DNA of 64,000 nucleotides from Streptomyces sp. NBC_00440 (GCF_036014215.1 NZ_CP107921.1:7127501-7191500); one strand, 5' to 3'. Shown: positions 46,437 to 55,539, numbered from the stretch's first letter. Numbers and translations: made by a program. Notes: a model not told the origin generated them from the sequence alone.

Positions 46437-48739
46437 CCGTCCCCGGCCGCCTCCTGCTCACAGATCCGCCGCTCAGGAGCCCCTTGCCGCGGGATCTCCC
46501 GCATCTCCGGCGCGGGAGGCTGTCCCCCGGAGAGTTCGCTCCCGGCGGGTCCCCCCTCGGCCGGTTCCCGCTTCGCCAGGAACAGCCGCAGCTGCTCCTC
46601 CTCCACGATCCGCCGGGCGAGGCCCCCGTCGGAGACGTCGACGGCGTCGGGCGTCGCCTCGGCCACCTCGCTGCGCCGGGCGTACGCGTCGAACAGCCGG
46701 GTCTTGTCGGCCAGTACGCCGAGCATCCGCGTATCCACGCTGTCGGCGGCCAGCAGCCGGTGCACCCGCACCGTCCTGACCTGGCCCATGCGGTGGGCGC
46801 GCGCCACGGCCTGGTGCTCCATGGCCGGTTTGATCTGCGGCTCGCACAGGATGACGACGGAAGCCGCCTGCATGTTGAGGCCCACCCCGCCGGCCTGGAA
46901 CTGGCTCAGCAGCACCGCGTGCCCGGGGGCAGCCGAGAACGCGTCGACCAGCTCCTGGCGGCGGGCGGCCGGCAGAGCGCCCTCCACCGGTCCGTACGCC
47001 GTCCCGCCGAGGGCCGTCCCCACTGTGGCCAGTACCTCGCGGAAGTACGAGAACACCACGACCTTCAGCCCGTTGGCGGCCGCCTCACCGACCAGCTCGC
47101 GCAGCCGCCGGAGCTTCGCCGAACCCTCCGGGCGGGCGTACGCGGCCCGGCGCATCCGCATGAAGTGCCCGTCCGCCACGGCCTCCCGGTACGCGGTCAG
47201 GTCCCCCGCACTGAGCTCCTCCCACTCGTCCACGTGCACCAGCGCGGGCAGCTCCGTGAGGACATCGTCCTGGTTGCGGCGGAGATAGGCCGGGGCCACC
47301 GCCCTGCGGAACACCTGTGAGCCGGCTGCCGCGTCCCGGTCGCGGACCGCGGGCACCAGCTCGGGCTGGAGCCTGCGGACCAGACTGCGGAACTCCTCGA
47401 CCCGGTTCTCCATCGGCGTGCCGGTCAGGAAGAGCACCCGTTCGGACGGGCCGGCCCAGTCCGCCACGGCCTTCGCCCGCCGGGTGAGGGGGTTCTTGAC
47501 GAAGTGCGCCTCGTCGACGACGAGCATCCCCGGGCGTACGCCGTCCGGGACCGCGAGCAGAGGCAGCACGTCGAAGGTGGTGACCGCCACCCCGCCCTGC
47601 TCGCACCACCGGGCGAAGGCCGTCCGGCGCGCCGGTCCGTGCACGGACCGGGCGGCCAGCGTGGAGCGCGAGCCCACCTCGCGCGTCCAGTTGATCAGTA
47701 CGCTCGCCGGGCAGACGACCAGGAAGTGCGTGGCGCCGCCCGCCGCGAGATGGGCCATCGCCGCGATGGCCTGGACCGTCTTGCCGAGCCCCATCTCGTC
47801 CCCGATGATCACCCGGCGCTGCACCAGCGCGAACCGTGCCCCGAAAGCCTGGTAGCCGCGCAGGGACACCCGCAGCCTGCTGTCGTCCAGCGGCTGGGCA
47901 CGGACCCGTTCGGCGATGGCGGAGGGCACGAACCCCTCCGCCGCGGCGAGATCGGCGCCCTGGCCCGAGAACTCCGCCAGGAGGCTGTAGTAGTCGGCGG
48001 AGCGCAGCTCGAAGCCGACCCAGGCCTCGGCGTCGGACGCGGGCACCCGCAGCAGATCGGCCGAGACCTGAGCGAAGAGCAGCGGCACCCCGTCCGCCGC
48101 CGACTGCCGGGTGAGTTCCCCGACGGCTTCGAGCGCGGCGAGCACCTCCGTACGCCGGGTCCGGCCGGCCAGCGCCATGCGGAGCCTGCTGCGGGCCGGC
48201 CCGGCCGGCGGCAGGAGCCGGTCGAGCCCGGCGCTGAGCCGCTGCGCCGCGTCATGGGCGCGGCGCAGTTCGGGCCCGGCCTGCGCCAGCACGTGCAGCG
48301 ATCTGACGAGCGCCGTCGTGCGCGGCTCGGGGCGGTCGATGTCGATCCGTACGGTGACGGTCTCCTCGACCGCCCGGGCGATCTGCCCGGCGGCGGCGAC
48401 GGCCTGGTCGGCGGTCTGGGCGCCGACCCCGGGCAGCTGCCGCAGCGCGTAGCGGCCCGCGTCGTGCACCTGGACGACCGTGGTGAGACCCGCCTGTTCC
48501 AGGGCGCCGAGCCGCAGCCGCCCCTCGGTGACGTCCCGCAACCGCGAGAGCGGGATCGGCTCCAGCTCGGCCCTGGCCAGCTCCTGCTGGAGCGGGGCGA
48601 GCGCGCTCCGTACGGCGTCGGCGGCCGCGGCACGGTCGGCGACGACGGCCCGCGCCGCACCGAGCAGCCGCTCCGCCTCCAGGAGGAGGGCTCGGGCTCT
48701 TCTGCCGGCCGGGGCCGGACCGTGCTTCACGCCGCTCAC
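46433..48739 (-). CDS. SNF2-family DEAD/DEAH-box helicase
   Basis: 768 residues from GTG 48739; the ribosome site is weak, and GTG three codons later is possible. An N-terminal helical region includes a helix-hairpin-helix-like stretch (LRQLPGVGAQTADQAV, about 98-113). SNF2 motifs follow: I IIGDEMGLGKTVQAIA, II VVDEAHFVKNP, III LFLTGTPMENRVEE, V LLSQFQAGGVGLNMQAA, VI QAVARAHRMGQVRTV. It is an ATP-dependent DNA translocase probably involved in chromosome repair or remodelling. It is divergent from the VOC gene, whose promoter looks DNA-damage responsive. Confidence 0.92.
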   Translation of the reverse strand: MSGVKHGPAPAGRRARALLLEAERLLGAARAVVADRAAAADAVRSALAPLQQELARAELEPIPLSRLRDVTEGRLRLGALEQAGLTTVVQVHDAGRYALRQLPGVGAQTADQAVAAAGQIARAVEETVTVRIDIDRPEPRTTALVRSLHVLAQAGPELRRAHDAAQRLSAGLDRLLPPAGPARSRLRMALAGRTRRTEVLAALEAVGELTRQSAADGVPLLFAQVSADLLRVPASDAEAWVGFELRSADYYSLLAEFSGQGADLAAAEGFVPSAIAERVRAQPLDDSRLRVSLRGYQAFGARFALVQRRVIIGDEMGLGKTVQAIAAMAHLAAGGATHFLVVCPASVLINWTREVGSRSTLAARSVHGPARRTAFARWCEQGGVAVTTFDVLPLLAVPDGVRPGMLVVDEAHFVKNPLTRRAKAVADWAGPSERVLFLTGTPMENRVEEFRSLVRRLQPELVPAVRDRDAAAGSQVFRRAVAPAYLRRNQDDVLTELPALVHVDEWEELSAGDLTAYREAVADGHFMRMRRAAYARPEGSAKLRRLRELVGEAAANGLKVVVFSYFREVLATVGTALGGTAYGPVEGALPAARRQELVDAFSAAPGHAVLLSQFQAGGVGLNMQAASVVILCEPQIKPAMEHQAVARAHRMGQVRTVRVHRLLAADSVDTRMLGVLADKTRLFDAYARRSEVAEATPDAVDVSDGGLARRIVEEEQLRLFLAKREPAEGGPAGSELSGGQPPAPEMREIPRQGAPERRICEQEAAGDG

Positions 48740-48894
48740 CGGAGGGATGATCTCACGCGGCGCCGGACACTCCGGCCGGTCCCGGGGCGCGCCGGAAGGG
48801 CGGGCAGGGCGGCGTCCGGGGTGCGGATCAGGTACGCCATTGGGGTCGCCCGGCTACCCGCCCGGCCGTACCCGGAGGCCCGCGGCGGGCCGGA

Positions 48895-48917
48895 TTGTCA
48901 GTGCCCGGTGCAAGACT
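48895..48917 (+). promoter_or_regulatory. RecA-independent DNA-damage (PafBC-type) promoter candidate
   Basis: TTGTCAGTG (48895-48903), 8 bases, AAGACT (48912-48917). The described actinobacterial consensus is TTGTCRGTG-N8-TAnnnT; only the first base of the -10 deviates. It lies 55 bases upstream of the VOC-protein start. Confidence 0.6.
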
Positions 48918-48971
48918 CGGAAACGCAGGCCGACGGGGGACCCCGACCACCCCCGAACCGAGGAGCGCACC

Positions 48972-49751
48972 ATGCTGAGCATCCCGTTCGTCGCAGGCTC
49001 ACCCAACTGGATCGATCTGGCGACCCCCGACCAGGAGGGGGCCACCGCCTTCTACGGCGCGCTGTTCGGCTGGGAGTTCCGGTCGGCGGGCCCCGATTTC
49101 GGCGGCTACGGCCTGTATTTCCTGGACGGGAAAATGGTCGGCGGGGTGATGCAGGGGACGGAGGGCCCGGCGGGCAGGGCGTCCTGGTCCGTCTACTTCC
49201 GGACCGAGGACGCCGAAGCGACCGCGCGGGACGTCGAGGCGGCGGGCGGAACCTCGCTCTTCGGACCGCACGACGTGGCCACGCTGGGTCGTATGTCCGG
49301 ATTCAAGGACAGGACAGGTGCGCCCTTCTCGACCTGGCAGCCGGGGGAGAACAAGGGCATGGGCGTGGTGAACGACCCGAACTCGCTCTGCTGGACCGAG
49401 CTGTACACCACGGATGTCCCGGCTGCCGCCGCTTTCTACCACGCGGTGTTCGGCTGGGAGACCAACTCCGCGCCGTACCCCGGGGGTACGTACACGATGG
49501 CGGCCCCGGCGGGCCGCGGCCCCGAGGCCAATATCGGGGGCTTCGTCCAGACCGGCGCGGCCGACGCGGGTTACTGGCTGCCGTACTTCGAGGTGTCCGA
49601 CACCGACGCGGCGGTGGCATCGGCGCAACGGCTGGGCGGCTCCGTCGTCATGGAGCCGGTCGACCTGCCGGGCGTGGGCCGGATCGCCAAGGCGACCGAC
49701 CCCCACGGAGCGCAGTTCGCGCTGATCAAGGGTGAGTCCGGCGGTGCGTGA
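48972..49751 (+). CDS. VOC/glyoxalase-like protein with two tandem domains (Cfp30B-like)
   Basis: 259 residues. ATG 48972 is preceded by GAGGAG. Two glyoxalase/bleomycin-resistance modules of about 125 residues: the first opens PNWIDLATPDQEGATAFYGALFGWEF, the second LCWTELYTTDVPAAAAFYHAVFGWETN. This is the arrangement of mycobacterial Cfp30B. Substrate unknown. No membrane or export signal. Confidence 0.88.
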   Translation: MLSIPFVAGSPNWIDLATPDQEGATAFYGALFGWEFRSAGPDFGGYGLYFLDGKMVGGVMQGTEGPAGRASWSVYFRTEDAEATARDVEAAGGTSLFGPHDVATLGRMSGFKDRTGAPFSTWQPGENKGMGVVNDPNSLCWTELYTTDVPAAAAFYHAVFGWETNSAPYPGGTYTMAAPAGRGPEANIGGFVQTGAADAGYWLPYFEVSDTDAAVASAQRLGGSVVMEPVDLPGVGRIAKATDPHGAQFALIKGESGGA

Positions 49752-49821
49752 GACCTGCGGCGGGAAGCTCGTTCATCGTTTGTTGAACAGACATTGATCG
49801 CTGCCGGGCACTGTGTCCATC

Positions 49822-50067
49822 ATGTCGATCACCACCAGCAACGCCCCTGAGCTCGCCTGGCAGGAGCGGGCTCTGTGCGCCCAGACGGGGCCGGAGTTCT
49901 TCTTTCCCGACCCGGGCAGCTCCACGCGTGAGGCCAAGCGGCTCTGCGGAATCTGCGAGGAGCGAGTGGCCTGTCTGGAGTACGCACTCGATCACGACGA
50001 GCGGTTCGGAGTCTGGGGAGGACTCTCCGAGAAGGAGCGGTACGGCCTGAGACGCGACGCGAGCTGA
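49822..50067 (+). CDS. WhiB-family iron-sulfur transcription factor
   Basis: 81 residues from ATG 49822 (GTG 49813 also possible; neither has a clear ribosome site). Four cysteines C19-x22-C42-x2-C45-x5-C51 bind a [4Fe-4S] cluster. GVWGGLSEKER is the conserved WhiB turn, and a short basic tail follows. It is a stand-alone gene. Which of the Wbl subfamilies it belongs to cannot be settled by eye. Confidence 0.93.
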   Translation: MSITTSNAPELAWQERALCAQTGPEFFFPDPGSSTREAKRLCGICEERVACLEYALDHDERFGVWGGLSEKERYGLRRDAS

Positions 50068-50117
50068 CGCGGGCCGGACGGGGACACGGGCCGGGGGGCC
50101 CGCAACCGGGGGCGCCA

Positions 50118-50159
50118 CCACCCCGGCCGACGGCCGCCATGCGGCACCGGCCGGGGTGG
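50118..50159. terminator. Hairpin 1 in the convergent whiB/desaturase gap
   Basis: CCACCCCGGCCG (50118-50129) pairs with CGGCCGGGGTGG (50148-50159). An inner stem GCCGC-CAT-GCGGC (50133-50145) caps it. Position: 51 bases after the whiB stop. Confidence 0.75.
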
Positions 50160-50180
50160 GAAGAGCGCGCCGGTGCGTTT

Positions 50181-50210
50181 CCGGAGCCACCGGCTCCACC
50201 GTGGCTCCGG
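50181..50210. terminator. Hairpin 2 in the convergent whiB/desaturase gap
   Basis: CCGGAGCCAC (50181-50190) pairs with GTGGCTCCGG (50201-50210), 10-base loop, 28 bases from the desaturase stop. It is probably the terminator of the minus-strand gene. Confidence 0.7.
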
Positions 50211-50237
50211 GTTCTCCGGGCGTCCGAGCCTCCGGGG

Positions 50238-51215
50238 CTACGACGCTGCGGCGCGTGCGGCCATCCGGGCCTTGCGGGCCGCGAGCTTCGCGTCGAACTT
50301 GGCAGCCTCGGAGTCCAGACCGCCCATGTACATGCCCAACTCCTCCTGCGCCTTCAGTCCCTCCGGGCCGAGCCCGTCGATGTCCAGGACCTTCAGGTAC
50401 CGCAGGACGGGCTGGAGCACATCGTCGTGGTGGATCCGCATGTTGTAGATCTCACCGATCGCCATCTGCGCGGCGGCCCGCTCGAAGCCGGGCATCCCGT
50501 GCCCCGGCATCCGGAAGTCGACGACGACGTCGCGCACCGCCTGCATGGTGAGGTCCGGGGCGATCTCGAAGGCCGCGCCCAGCAGATTGCGGTAGAAGAC
50601 CATGTGCAGGTTCTCGTCGGTCGCGATCCGCGCCAGCATCCGGTCGCAGACCGGGTCGCCCGACTGGTGGCCGGTGTTGCGGTGCGAGACCCGGGTGGCA
50701 AGCTCCTGGAAGGCGACGTACGCGACCGAGTGCAGCATCGAGTGCCGGTTGTCCGACTCGAAGCCCTCCGCCATGTGCGCCATCCGGAACTGCTCCAGCT
50801 TGTCCGGGTCGACGGCGCGCGAGGCCAGCAGGTAGTCGCGCATCACGATGCCGTGCCGGCCCTCCTCCGCGGTCCAGCGGTGCACCCACGTGCCCCAGGC
50901 GCCGTCGCGCCCGAAGAGTGAGGCGATCTCGTGGTGGTAGCTGGGGAGGTTGTCCTCGGTCAGCAGGTTGACCACGAGCGCGGTCCTGCCGATGTCCGTG
51001 ACCTTGGACTGCTCGGGCTCCCACGCCGTCCCGTCCTCGAAGAAGCCGGGAAAGTTGCGCGCGTCGGAGAACGGCACGTACTCGTGGGGCATCCAGTCCT
51101 TGGCCACGGAGAGATGGCGGTTGAGTTCCTTCTCCACCACCTCCTCCAGCGCATACAGCAGCCGGGCGTCTGTCCACGCGTCCGTACTGCCGAGGTGGGG
51201 AGAGGTGATTGTCAC
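50238..51215 (-). CDS. Acyl-ACP desaturase (diiron, DesA-like)
   Basis: 325 residues from GTG 51215 (AGGAG 5 bases upstream). Diiron ligands: Glu87 with H94 nearby, EEGRH at 117-121, Glu171 and DENLH at 200-204, matching the plant-type soluble stearoyl-ACP desaturases and mycobacterial DesA. It introduces a double bond into acyl-ACP chains with O2 and ferredoxin. A repeated CGTAGGTTA operator lies 27 bases upstream, so it is regulated locally, probably by a TetR-type lipid sensor encoded elsewhere. Confidence 0.93.
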   Translation of the reverse strand: MTITSPHLGSTDAWTDARLLYALEEVVEKELNRHLSVAKDWMPHEYVPFSDARNFPGFFEDGTAWEPEQSKVTDIGRTALVVNLLTEDNLPSYHHEIASLFGRDGAWGTWVHRWTAEEGRHGIVMRDYLLASRAVDPDKLEQFRMAHMAEGFESDNRHSMLHSVAYVAFQELATRVSHRNTGHQSGDPVCDRMLARIATDENLHMVFYRNLLGAAFEIAPDLTMQAVRDVVVDFRMPGHGMPGFERAAAQMAIGEIYNMRIHHDDVLQPVLRYLKVLDIDGLGPEGLKAQEELGMYMGGLDSEAAKFDAKLAARKARMAARAAAS

Positions 51216-51241
51216 GGGGGCTCCTGGGGACGGGAGTATTT

Positions 51242-51276
51242 ACCTACGGATTCGTAGGTTACGTCTCCGTAGGTTA
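51242..51276. promoter_or_regulatory. Desaturase operator: palindrome plus direct repeat
   Basis: ACCTACG (51242-51248) and CGTAGGT (51253-51259) form a perfect inverted repeat with spacer GATT. CGTAGGTTA at 51253-51261 is repeated at 51268-51276, 15 bases on. Located 27 bases upstream of the desaturase start. Confidence 0.7.
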
Positions 51277-51405
51277 AGGCGGCAGTAAGCCCCAGCCAAC
51301 CCCCGGTTCCGATATGTACCGTTACAGTCTGCTATGCCTCCAGGTCGGGTCTCGATACGGAGAGCCACATCACGCCTCGGGGCCGGGCGTGTGGATCAAG
51401 CCGGG

Positions 51406-53004
51406 CTATTCGCTGCCGCCCAGTGTGAGCCACCGGGTGATGCCGACCGACTCCAGGAACGGCAGGTCGTGGCTGGCCACGATCAGCGCCCCCTCGTAGG
51501 ACTCCAGCGCGGCCGTCAGCCGGCGCACGCTCGCCATGTCCAGATTGTTGGTCGGCTCGTCGAGCATCAGCAGCTGCGGGGCGGGCTCGGCCAGCAGCAG
51601 CGCGGCGAGCGCCGCCCGGAACCGTTCGCCGCCCGAGAGCGTGCCGGCCGGCTGGTCCGCACGCGCCCCCTTGAAGAGGAACCGGGCGAGCCGTGCCCGG
51701 ATCAGGTTGTTGCCGGCGTCCGGCGCGTTGCGCGCCACGTTCTCGACGACGCTCAGCCCGTCGTCCAGTACGTCGAGCCGCTGCGGCAGGAAGCGGAGCG
51801 GCACATGGGCCGTCGCCTCCCCGGAGACCGGCTCCAGCTGACCCGCGATGGTCCGCAGCAGTGTGGTCTTCCCCGAGCCGTTCCGCCCGACCAGGGCGAT
51901 CCGTTCGGGCCCGTGCGCGGTGAACTCGCCCTCGACACCGCTCCCGTACGGCAGTTGGAGTTCCCGCAGGGTCAGCACGCTCCGGCCGGGGTGCACTTTG
52001 GTGTACGGCAGCTCGATCCGGATCTCGTCGTCGTCCCGCACCGCGTCCGCCGCCTCGCTGAGCCGCTCCTTCGCGTCGTCCAGCCGCTCGGTGTGCATGA
52101 TGCGGTGCTTGCCCGCCGACTCCTGCGCCGCGCGCTTCCGCGCACCCATCACGATCTTTGGTTCACGCTTCTGCTCCATCATCTTCTGCCCGTACCGCTT
52201 GCGCCGCGCCAGTTTGACCTGGGCGTCGGCCAGTTCGCGCTTCTGCTTCTGCACATCGGCCTCCGCGACCCGCACCATGCGTTCGGCCGCCTCCTGTTCC
52301 ACGGCGAGGGCCTCCTCGTACGCGGACAGCGCCCCGCCGTACCAGTGGACCTCGCCGTCCCGCAGATCGGCGATCTGGTCGACGCGCTCCAGGAGTTCAC
52401 GGTCGTGACTGACCACGACCATCACTCCGGGCCAGGCGTCGACCGCCGCGTACAGCCGTTGCCTGGCGTGCCGGTCGAGGTTGTTGGTCGGCTCGTCGAG
52501 CAGCAGGACGTCCGGCCTGCGCAGCAGCAGTGCGGCGAGCCTCAGCAGGACGGACTCACCGCCCGACACCTCGCCGATGCTCCGGTCGAGACCGACCGAG
52601 CCGAGTCCGAGCTGGCCGAGCACCGCGTGGGCGCGCTCCTCCACGTCCCAGTCGTCGCCGACCGCCGTGAAGTGCTCCTCACTCGCGTCACCCGCCTCGA
52701 TGGCGTGCAGTGCGGCACGCTGTACGTCGATGCCCAGCGCCTGGTCCACGCGCAGCGCGGTGTCGAGCACGAGGTTCTGCGGGAGGTAGCCGATGTCGCC
52801 CGTGACACGGACGGCTCCGCCGCTCGGGGTCAGCTCACCTGCGATCAGCCGGAGCAGGGTCGACTTCCCCGACCCGTTGACGCCGATGAGGCCCGTCCTG
52901 CCCGGGCCGACGGCCAGCTGGAATTGGTCGAGGACCGAGGTTCCGTCCGGCCAGGAGAAGGAGAGCGCGGTGCAGGAGATATGGGTGGACGAATGGGTTG
53001 ACAT
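51406..53004 (-). CDS. ABC-F family ATPase (ribosome-associated, possible antibiotic-resistance type)
   Basis: 532 residues. ATG 53004 has GGGAG 7 bases upstream. Two nucleotide-binding domains with Walker A GVNGSGKST and GRNGSGKTT, signatures SGGES and SGGER, and Walker B VLLLDEPTNNLD and LLMLDEPTNNLD. A charged helical linker (about 225-325; KQKRELADAQVKLARRKRYGQKMMEQKREPKIVMG) is the P-site tRNA interaction motif region. No membrane domain. It probably rescues or protects ribosomes; specificity is unknown. Confidence 0.9.
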   Translation of the reverse strand: MSTHSSTHISCTALSFSWPDGTSVLDQFQLAVGPGRTGLIGVNGSGKSTLLRLIAGELTPSGGAVRVTGDIGYLPQNLVLDTALRVDQALGIDVQRAALHAIEAGDASEEHFTAVGDDWDVEERAHAVLGQLGLGSVGLDRSIGEVSGGESVLLRLAALLLRRPDVLLLDEPTNNLDRHARQRLYAAVDAWPGVMVVVSHDRELLERVDQIADLRDGEVHWYGGALSAYEEALAVEQEAAERMVRVAEADVQKQKRELADAQVKLARRKRYGQKMMEQKREPKIVMGARKRAAQESAGKHRIMHTERLDDAKERLSEAADAVRDDDEIRIELPYTKVHPGRSVLTLRELQLPYGSGVEGEFTAHGPERIALVGRNGSGKTTLLRTIAGQLEPVSGEATAHVPLRFLPQRLDVLDDGLSVVENVARNAPDAGNNLIRARLARFLFKGARADQPAGTLSGGERFRAALAALLLAEPAPQLLMLDEPTNNLDMASVRRLTAALESYEGALIVASHDLPFLESVGITRWLTLGGSE

Positions 53005-53057
53005 ACGGGTCTCCCGGTTGCTGCGAAAAGGGGTGGGGGCAACGGGTGGAGACACCG

Positions 53058-53078
53058 CAGGGCACAGAGAAAGCCCTG
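53058..53078 (-). promoter_or_regulatory. Leader hairpin upstream of the ABC-F gene
   Basis: CAGGGC (53058-53063) and GCCCTG (53073-53078) form a small stem-loop about 55 bases before the ATG, in a 272-base gap. ABC-F resistance genes are often controlled by leader attenuation. I do not see a clear short upstream frame here, so this is only a candidate. Confidence 0.25.
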
Positions 53079-53276
53079 TTCCGGGAGGACAGCTCGAATA
53101 CCGAGGTCACACGCGGTGCGCGCAGGTGTGGTCACTGCACGGCACGGTGTCTCAAGACCTCAGTAGCGCAATGTCCTACTCCGATCAACGACAACAGGGC
53201 CAGGGAGAACGTTACGGCCGATCCGGCCCGCCCGCAAAGCGATTTACCGGGTCCGGTCGTACGCGGGCGCCCGTGG

Positions 53277-54122
53277 TCACGGCGCCGGTGGTCCGGCGGG
53301 GCGGCGCCCCCAGGCGGAGATCATGGGGGACGTCGCCAGATCGAGCCGGCCAGTGGCGACGTTCGCCAGATGCTGGTCGATGTCCTCGTCGGTGGCGATC
53401 CCGGCTGCCACGAGACGGGAGCGGATCTGGCGCACGGTGGCGGCTTCCAGGACGGTGCAGGCCGGCGAGGTGATGGGGAAGTAGGCGTCCGCCTGTACGT
53501 CGTCCAGGCCGGCTTCGCGCAGCAGCCGGGGCAGCGTCCGCCCGTAGGCGAGATCCGCGCCGCGCGCGGCCATCAGCTCGCGGAAACCTGACCGCAGACG
53601 GTTGGCGAGCCGCTGCTCGGGGCCGGACTCGTCGGGGCACAGCAGTGGCTGGAGTCCGGGGTCTGCGTCCTCGACCAGGAGCAGGCCGCCGGGACGCAGC
53701 GCCTGCACCATCCGGCGCAGGGCTTCGGCCCGGTCGGTGACGTGGACCAGGACCAGCCGTGCGTGGACCAGGTCGAATCCGCCGGGCGGCGGCGGGTCGG
53801 CCGCCACGTCGTGGCGCAGCACCTCGATGTTCCCGTCGGTGCCGGTATCGCTGCCGGTGCCGAGAGCGGACTCGGTCCACGAGGTGTCGATGTCCGTGGC
53901 CACCACGGCACCGTCCGGACCGACCCGCGTGGCCAGACCCATGGGAACGGTGGGGCCGCCGGCGCCGATCTCCCAGCACCGCATCCCTGCCGTGACGCCG
54001 AGACGGTCGATGTGCCGGAAGGTCACCGGATCGAACAGCTCGGCCAGCGCGTCGAAGCGGATGCCGGCTTCCGCCTGCTGGTTGTCGAGCAGGTATCCGT
54101 TGTCCGCGCCGTGGTCAGCCAT
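53277..54122 (-). CDS. SAM-dependent methyltransferase
   Basis: 281 residues from ATG 54122 (weak ribosome site). Class I methyltransferase fold: motif I WEIGAGGPTVPMGLA at about 49-63, acidic VVATDIDTSWT binding the ribose, FDLVHARLVLVHVTD and LRPGGLLLVEDADP. The N-terminus GYLLDNQQAEAGIRFDALAELFDPVTFRHI resembles those of small-molecule or menaquinone-type methyltransferases. Substrate unknown; no biosynthetic neighbours. Confidence 0.87.
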   Translation of the reverse strand: MADHGADNGYLLDNQQAEAGIRFDALAELFDPVTFRHIDRLGVTAGMRCWEIGAGGPTVPMGLATRVGPDGAVVATDIDTSWTESALGTGSDTGTDGNIEVLRHDVAADPPPPGGFDLVHARLVLVHVTDRAEALRRMVQALRPGGLLLVEDADPGLQPLLCPDESGPEQRLANRLRSGFRELMAARGADLAYGRTLPRLLREAGLDDVQADAYFPITSPACTVLEAATVRQIRSRLVAAGIATDEDIDQHLANVATGRLDLATSPMISAWGRRPAGPPAP

Positions 54123-54209
54123 GCCGCGAGTATCGCCGATCCCGTCCGTATGCGAGATCGCCGGGGCGGTCACCTCCGACCGCTGCACCAGGGCGTTTGC
54201 CGCGCCCGC

Positions 54210-54785
54210 TCAACGGCCGGAGGGCGAGCCCGCGTCGTTGAGCTCGGCCTCCAGATAGCCCATCGCCTTGACGAAGACGGTGCGCTCCTGCGGGCTGAGC
54301 CGTTGCAGGACCCGGGTGATCGGTGCTGCGGACTCCTCCAGCCAGCGGTCCGCCGCCGCCTCCCGGTCCGGGACGATCCGCACCAGGGTGCGCCGACGGT
54401 CCGCGGGGTCGGTCGAGCGCTCGGCGAACCCGGCCCGTTCCAGGTCCGCCACGAGGCCGCTGACGGTGGCCAGGTTGAGGTCCAGGACCGCGGCGAGGTT
54501 CCCGACCGTCGTGCCCTCCTCGCGGAGCAGCGCCAGGGCCGCGCCGTGCCGCGGGCCGAGGACGGTGTCCGAGACCCCGCCGCGTCCGGTACGGGAGCGC
54601 AGCGCACGTGCCACGCGCGGGAGGAGTTGCACCAGATTGCGCAGTCCCTCGTGCACCGTGCACGGCGCGGCAGCCGGTACCCCGCCGGGATCCGGGGGCT
54701 CGGCCGGGGCGACGGCGGAGCCCCCGGCCGGCTCGCCGGCCTGCGCCGCGGTGTCGGCGGGCTGCGGGCGTGGTCCGAATATCAC
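54210..54785 (-). CDS. MarR-family transcriptional regulator
   Basis: 191 residues from GTG 54785. The start is uncertain: no good ribosome site, and an earlier start would remove the space for a divergent promoter. A Pro/Ala-rich N-terminus of about 45 residues precedes the winged HTH: LGPRHGAALALLREEGTTVGNLAAVLDLNLATVSGLVADLERAGFAERSTDPADRRRTLV. It is divergent from the YceI gene, its likely target. Confidence 0.87.
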   Translation of the reverse strand: MIFGPRPQPADTAAQAGEPAGGSAVAPAEPPDPGGVPAAAPCTVHEGLRNLVQLLPRVARALRSRTGRGGVSDTVLGPRHGAALALLREEGTTVGNLAAVLDLNLATVSGLVADLERAGFAERSTDPADRRRTLVRIVPDREAAADRWLEESAAPITRVLQRLSPQERTVFVKAMGYLEAELNDAGSPSGR

Positions 54786-54832
54786 GATCAGATCGTACTG
54801 TTTCCGATTGGATCGAATGGTTCGGCCAACCA
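54785..54832. promoter_or_regulatory. Candidate MarR operators in the marR/yceI gap
   Basis: CGATC-A-GATCG (54785-54795) and TGGTT-CGGCC-AACCA (54818-54832) are two perfect short palindromes in the 95-base divergent gap. The second lies 48 bases before the YceI start. Confidence 0.4.
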
Positions 54833-54880
54833 AAGTATGGTGCGGACCGAAGCAATGACCCACGGCCGCTGGAGGCACCC

Positions 54881-55405
54881 ATGACCGCCGACCCCACTCC
54901 TCTCGACCCGGCCGGACTCGCCGGAGCGTGGAGCCTGGACCCCGCCCGTACCTCGATCACGATCCGCACCAAGGCGATGTGGCTGCTGCCGGTGAAGGGC
55001 ACGGCGAAGGCGGTCGAGGGCGGCGGCACCGTGGGCCCCGACGGATCGATCAGCGGCACGCTGGTCGTGGATGCGGCCTCCATCGACACCGGCACGGCCA
55101 AGCGGGACCAGCACCTGCGCGACGCCGACTTCTTCGAGGTGGCGAAGTACCCGACGATCACCTACGAGGCCACCGCGGGCACGGTGTCCGCCTCCGGCCG
55201 GGTCGAGCTGACCGGGACACTGACGCTGCACGGCCGGACACAGCAGCTCGCACTCGTCGGCCGGGTGACCGCCGCCGATGACGACGGGGCCACTGTGGCG
55301 GTCGAGGCCGAAATCGACCGCAGCCAGTGGGGCATGACGTTCTCGAAGATGGGCGCGGGACTCAGGAACCACCTGGTCATCAGCGCCCGGTTCACCAAGG
55401 CCTGA
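54881..55405 (+). CDS. YceI-family lipid-binding-like protein
   Basis: 174 residues. ATG 54881 has GGAGG 5 bases upstream. The YceI lipocalin-like barrel is complete: AGAWSLDPARTSITIRTKAMWLLPVKGT, SIDTGTAKRDQHLRDADFFEVAKYPTITYEA and RSQWGMTFSKMGAGLRNHLVISARF. YceI proteins bind isoprenoid chains; here there is no signal peptide, so it is cytoplasmic. The divergent MarR gene suggests stress or redox induction. Confidence 0.92.
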   Translation: MTADPTPLDPAGLAGAWSLDPARTSITIRTKAMWLLPVKGTAKAVEGGGTVGPDGSISGTLVVDAASIDTGTAKRDQHLRDADFFEVAKYPTITYEATAGTVSASGRVELTGTLTLHGRTQQLALVGRVTAADDDGATVAVEAEIDRSQWGMTFSKMGAGLRNHLVISARFTKA

Positions 55406-55539
55406 CCATCGGCTCCGCCGCCGCGGCGATGCGCTGCACGCGACGTGCCACCGGGTGTGTCGTGCCGTTGGGTGCTGCGGCCGGGCGGCGCCGGAAAACC
55501 GATCGACGGCCTCGCGGGGCCCTGGCACAGTGGCGCACC

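Noticed and set aside
47504..49735. A 743-residue plus-strand frame spanning the SNF2 gene and the VOC gene
   Set aside because: It is antisense to intact helicase motifs and out of frame with the clear VOC domains.
52845..53135. Short leader peptide candidates upstream of the ABC-F gene
   Set aside because: The frames starting with GTG near 53110 and 53135 run far into the ABC-F gene out of frame, so they are not discrete attenuator peptides.
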